Shown here: in pieces, positions 60,301 through 64,000 of the stretch
Numbering within the stretch: position 1 is the stretch's first letter
How the letters are laid out: each line of letters begins with the position of its first letter
NCBI GenBank assembly: GCA_036852015.1
Contig: JAANDG010000010.1
Span: 434,001 to 498,000 of the forward strand
DNA length: 64,000 nt
Origin: Pelodera strongyloides
Taxonomy: Eukaryota; Nematoda; Chromadorea; Rhabditida; Rhabditidae
Direction: 5' to 3'
Notes under the pieces: model-generated
What the model saw: only the letters and a program-made list of their open reading frames with translations
The model's database searches: none
What the model was told of the DNA's origin: nothing
Translations under genes and position numbers: made by a program

Positions 60301-63300
60301 ATAGGTAGTTTTTTTTTTATAATTTTTAGTTCTCACTATGAATGAAAGAAAGCCAATTTCAGCTTCTTGAACTCGATCCAAGAAAACTTTGGGCTGAGTG
60401 CCACAATAAAAAGCTTCTCGATTCGGCATACTGCATGGTAACATTAGTTTATTCTTTATTATTAAAACTATTAATATTATCATTTTTTTTATAATAAATG
60501 ATAATGATGAAAATAAATTTAGAGAATTAAAAAGTTCTGTACGTTCTATTCAAAATCGCCTGGATGTTCACAAATCTTACGTGAATTTGGTTAGCTTTTT
60601 TTTCGCATTTATTCTTTGCATTTATATCAGGCATTTCTATGAATGTGAAAACCCTTTTGCTAATCCGTTTTAATTCAGCCTTATTTATCCCGTCTGTATA
60701 TTTCTGACACATTTGAATGTTACATATTTTCCACGTACTGTTTAGGTTTAGACTTATTTTAAGTTAAATCGATTTAAGTTTTTTTAAAACTTTTTTTACT
60801 GAGAAATTACGTAAAGTTAATTAATATTTTGTCAGTCTTGTGGAGTTTGGAATTTGGCACCTCAAAGGACATCCCCGAAATTGTGCAAAGGTTGGCAAAA
60901 CTGTGCGAGAATGGAGCGGGTGCAAATTGTAAAACCGGAGTTATCAACGTGCGAGATGGAAAACAGGGAGTATGCATTATTTGGTAAATGTTGTAATTGC
61001 TTTTAAAAATTGTTGGGAATCCGTTCTTGAGTAAAAAAAATTAGGAAATCTGGAAGGAAACAGCGCTTTGAGGATAAAATAATGTAGAAATGTATTTGAC
61101 TATTATTTGACTATTAAGATGTCATCCAGCACATCCGTGCAGATTTGATATAACAGCTGGATTTTGAAATGTATAATAGACAACTGCATTCCCATACGTT
61201 GTATGCAAATGATGATAATGATGACACCCTACAGTCTTCTCAAAAGCGGTTGTTATACCACATTAGCCCGTATTCTCGGGTCGACGAAAATGTTCCGTTG
61301 GGGAACTCATTCGTATGCAAATTTTTCCTCCAGGTAGTCTAGATAGTCGAAAAATTTGCATACAAATGAGTTCCCAAACGGAACATTTCCGTCGACCCGA
61401 GAGTACGGGCTATTAAGTCTCCAAACGCCTTGGGTTATCGGAATAACTTCATATTTAGACCATTTTTGTGAAAATACACAGCGAGTTATGTGCCAATTAT
61501 TCAAAAGCTTGCAACAATATCGGTTGGGTTGGTGCATTTTATTTTTAACAAAGCAACAAACAATAGAAAATCGAGACAATCGAACACATACGTATAAACG
61601 CTAACTGATATATTTTCTAACATTGACATATCAGAAAAATTAAGGCGAAATACCGGTCGCTTTTTGAAACGCATCGTGAACAGCTGCATTCGTACGTCAC
61701 TTATGCAAATGATCATAACTTAGAATAAAAAATCAAGTAAATTAACATAAGCACGGGCTGATTCCGGCGTCCACTATGCGTTTCAAAAACCGGCCGGTAT
61801 TTCGTTTTAAGGATTTTTGTTCTAGGTATGTTTCTCGAACGAAGAAAAACGTTTTCAGGCCATGCAAGACGATTTGGACTCTATAACTGTTGGTTGTGAG
61901 ATACCAAATTGGTCAGACTTCTTATCTTGTGGTGTGGGTTATTACTATTTACCTTATTATAATCATAGCCGAATTAAAGGAGGAGGCTCACGAGAATGAA
62001 GTGATCAAATAGTTTCCTTTTATCGAAAGATGATGGTATTAAATTCCGAAAGACATGCTTAGAAAGCAAAAGCTTTTAATTGGAAGGAGTAAATCAATAT
62101 AAAACTATGAATTATATCAAAATTTTGGATCGTAGTAAATAGTTGATTTCCCTAGTGAGCATGCAAACTTACAAGTAATTTTGAAAGCCAACACAAAATT
62201 TGCATGCTCACTATGAAAATCAACAATTTACTACGATCCAAAATTTTGATATAATTCATAGTTTTATATTGATTTACTCCTTCCAATTAAAAGCTTTTGC
62301 TTTCTAAGCATGTCTTTCGGAATTTAATACCATCATCTTTCGATAAAAGGAAACTATTTGATCACTTCATTCTCGTGTTTTCATAGTGAGCATGCAAATT
62401 TTGTGTTGGCTTTCAAAATTACTTGTAGGTTTGCATGCTCACCAGGGAAATCAACTATTTACTACGATCCAAAATTTTGATAGAATTCGTAATTTTATAT
62501 TGATTTCCTTCTTCCAATTAAAAGCTTTTGCTTGGTAAAGCATGTCTTTCGGAATGAATACCATCATCTTTTGATAAAGGGAAACTAATTGGGCACTTCA
62601 TTCTCGTGAGCCTCCTCTAAAGCGAAATACGAATACCAGCCGGTTTTTGAAACATATTGTGGACAACTGAATTCTTACGTATTTATGCTAATTTGCTCTA
62701 ATTTAGCTCCATTTTTTATTCTAATCTATGTTCATTTGCATAAGTTGCATAATGATGCTGGTTTGCTCGATGTGTTTCAAAAAGCGGCCGGTATTTCGCT
62801 TTATCAAAGGAGGCTGAAACCTCACCCACTACGCTAAGTTTCACTTCCTAATATTTTGCTGACTTGTCTGCATTTTCAGAAAATGTACCACATCTGTTCT
62901 GAAAGAAGATACAAAAATTGCGAGGTGTTGACCGAAAAACGGCACTCCAATTATGATTTGATCAAATTTGCGGCAGACCCTCCCAAAGAGAAGAAGGACA
63001 ATATCATTAAATACTGTAAATTTTACGAGAAGTCGAAGCTCGGATCGCCGGCCTGTCAGACATTCATTGAACAGGTCACGCTACTACAAGCCACGGTGCG
63101 TTGATACGATGTGACGCTACTGTAAGTAAAATGAACCTTACTATCTTGGTATACATATTGTGTGACATGATATGACATGGTATGAAACACGGTATACATA
63201 TTGTATGACATGAGACATGACCACATGCCATGACATGGTATCATGCAACTAGAGAAACCGGTGCCCGGCGACTTCGCCTTAGCTTCGCCAAGAGCGCGAA

Positions 63301-63983
63301 AGGCGAGTAAGTGCACTCTCGAGAACCTAAATCTCGTGAATTCTAGATGAGATTAAGGTGTAATGCTTAATTTTCACCATCAAATTTTCGCATTATTGCT
63401 CCGGCGGATCTGTATAATCTATAATCCTACTATAAAATGATTATCCTCACTTAGTTTACGAATGATTTGATAAGGGAAATCAAATATTTGTAGTTATGCG
63501 TTATGCGTATGCAGGTTTTTTTTTGAAGGAGTCCTCTGTCTAAAATACCATGGTGACTTGTTTTAATAAGAGTGCATTTAGGTGCAAAATACCATTATAC
63601 CTGATATTTGCGACGATGCCAATAACCTGGAGCTGGGCAAGGAGCTGGTTGACGTGAGCCACTAAACAAATTTTAGCTAATGATCAGTTTCAGTTGGCTG
63701 AGTATCAGCTATTCACAATTCATACACAGTGATATCGACTGAGCCCTGCAAATTAGTAGAATCCGTCTAAAAAGGACGCAGAGTTTGCGCATTTTCATGC
63801 ACCATATCTGAATTCTCAATAAGTGCCCGGTATACATTTCAAACCCGTTTGTCATAATAACTTTAACTAACCTTCCATTCGTTTTAGAGGATTGTTCAAA
63901 GCGATGGTTTTACTGGAGAACTTGTTAAACTGCAATGTGAGCCGTGGAGTGCGTGGAAAAAGCATACGCAGCGTTTCTGCGCG
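56614..63983 (+). CDS. Secreted Cys-rich exon-repeat protein (3' end outside window)
   Basis: Signal peptide MKLRSALFLYVILVNIEWIS, then a chain of short exons with about two to five Cys each. Exons: 56614-56692, 56928-57025, 57135-57218, 57403-57492, 57646-57696, 58640-58735, 58922-59125, 59308-59376, 60363-60437, 60523-60589, 60836-60969, 61859-61933, 62880-63095, 63582-63653, 63888-63983. Lengths sum to 502 codons, and most introns are phase 0. Roughly 33 Cys occur, often as aromatic-Cys (WNDYCKK, EKYCEK, QRFCA) about 10-18 residues apart, as expected for stacked disulfide-linked helices. The last exon ends at a donor, so the gene continues. Weak point: exon 57646 can also read to a stop at 57774, which would split this into two genes. 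No known family recognised. Confidence 0.72.
57276..57325. repeat. (GA)n microsatellite
   Basis: Almost pure GA repeat in an intron of the Cys-rich gene. Confidence 0.95.
61264..61412. mobile_element. Fold-back hairpin, 64-bp arms
   Basis: Arms 61264-61327 and 61349-61412 are near-perfect inverted copies (GGGTCGACGAAAATGTTCCG against CGGAACATTTCCGTCGACCC) with a 21-base loop. Intronic in the Cys-rich gene. Confidence 0.9.
61640..61810. mobile_element. TA-flanked MITE, copy h
   Basis: Left end AGGCGAAATACCGGTCGC, right end CCGGTATTTCGTTT, TA flanks. It ends about 49 bp before exon 61859-61933. Confidence 0.85.
61981..62616. mobile_element. Compound palindrome of three copies
   Basis: A roughly 220 bp unit runs forward (from 61981), is followed by its partial inverted copy (to about 62376), then by a fuller, more diverged inverted copy ending at 62616. 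The outer ends AGGAGGCTCACGAGAATGAAG and its complement match. Each unit carries an inner palindrome (TGAGCATGCAAA / TTTGCATGCTCA). No transposase. It abuts the next MITE. Confidence 0.9.
62618..62803. mobile_element. TA-flanked MITE, copy i
   Basis: Full copy with a small duplication in the left end (AAATACGAATACCAGCCGG), TA on both sides. It begins at the very end of the compound palindrome. Confidence 0.9.
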
Positions 63984-64000
63984 GTAAATTTGTCTCATTT

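Noticed and set aside
1..64000. CRISPR arrays, operons, Shine-Dalgarno sites, integrated viral genes
   Set aside because: The sequence is eukaryotic with spliceosomal introns; no spaced direct-repeat array, capsid, polymerase, integrase or reverse transcriptase frame was seen.

Overview
The window is eukaryotic nuclear DNA, almost certainly from an invertebrate animal. Genes are split by GT-AG introns, several very short (about 40 to 75 nt). The DNA is AT-rich with many CT/GA and CA/TG microsatellites, and it contains a clear YPEL1-4 (Yippee-like) gene. I cannot name the species. All gene models below are hand-assembled from open frames, splice sites and phase agreement.

Layout. 3.9-11.3 kb, minus strand: a many-exon gene for an unrecognised protein. 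13.0-22.2 kb, plus: a secreted protein of about 695 residues with eight EF-hands at a 35-residue period, followed by a long acidic, Thr-rich tail. 24.3-25.3 kb, plus: a secreted Lys/Asn/Gly-rich repeat protein. 27.3-30.3 kb, plus: a relative of the 52.9 kb gene, with several frame breaks at its 5' end, fifteen Pro/Gly/Lys 15-residue repeats and a Gln/Pro-rich exon. 34.2-35.7 kb, plus: an unrecognised acidic protein with micro-introns. 38.7-41.2 kb, plus: a small two-exon gene. 47.3-48.7 kb, plus: the YPEL gene. 50.1-52.5 kb, plus: an unrecognised multi-exon gene. 52.9-54.0 kb, minus: another secreted Lys/Asn/Gly repeat protein. 55.2-55.7 kb, minus: the 3' end of a further gene. 56.6 kb to the window end, plus: a secreted Cys-rich protein built from many short exons, mostly phase 0, running off the window.

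The intergenic and intronic DNA holds at least seven near-complete copies (plus shortened ones) of a roughly 180 bp inverted-repeat element flanked by TA, longer fold-back elements and two tRNA-like sequences. The clustering of a sec-type EF-hand protein, two or three Lys/Gly/Asn/Pro repeat proteins and a Cys-rich exon-repeat protein suggests a locus for extracellular, possibly matrix-forming or adhesive, proteins. That functional reading is inference; only YPEL and the EF-hands are recognisable families.
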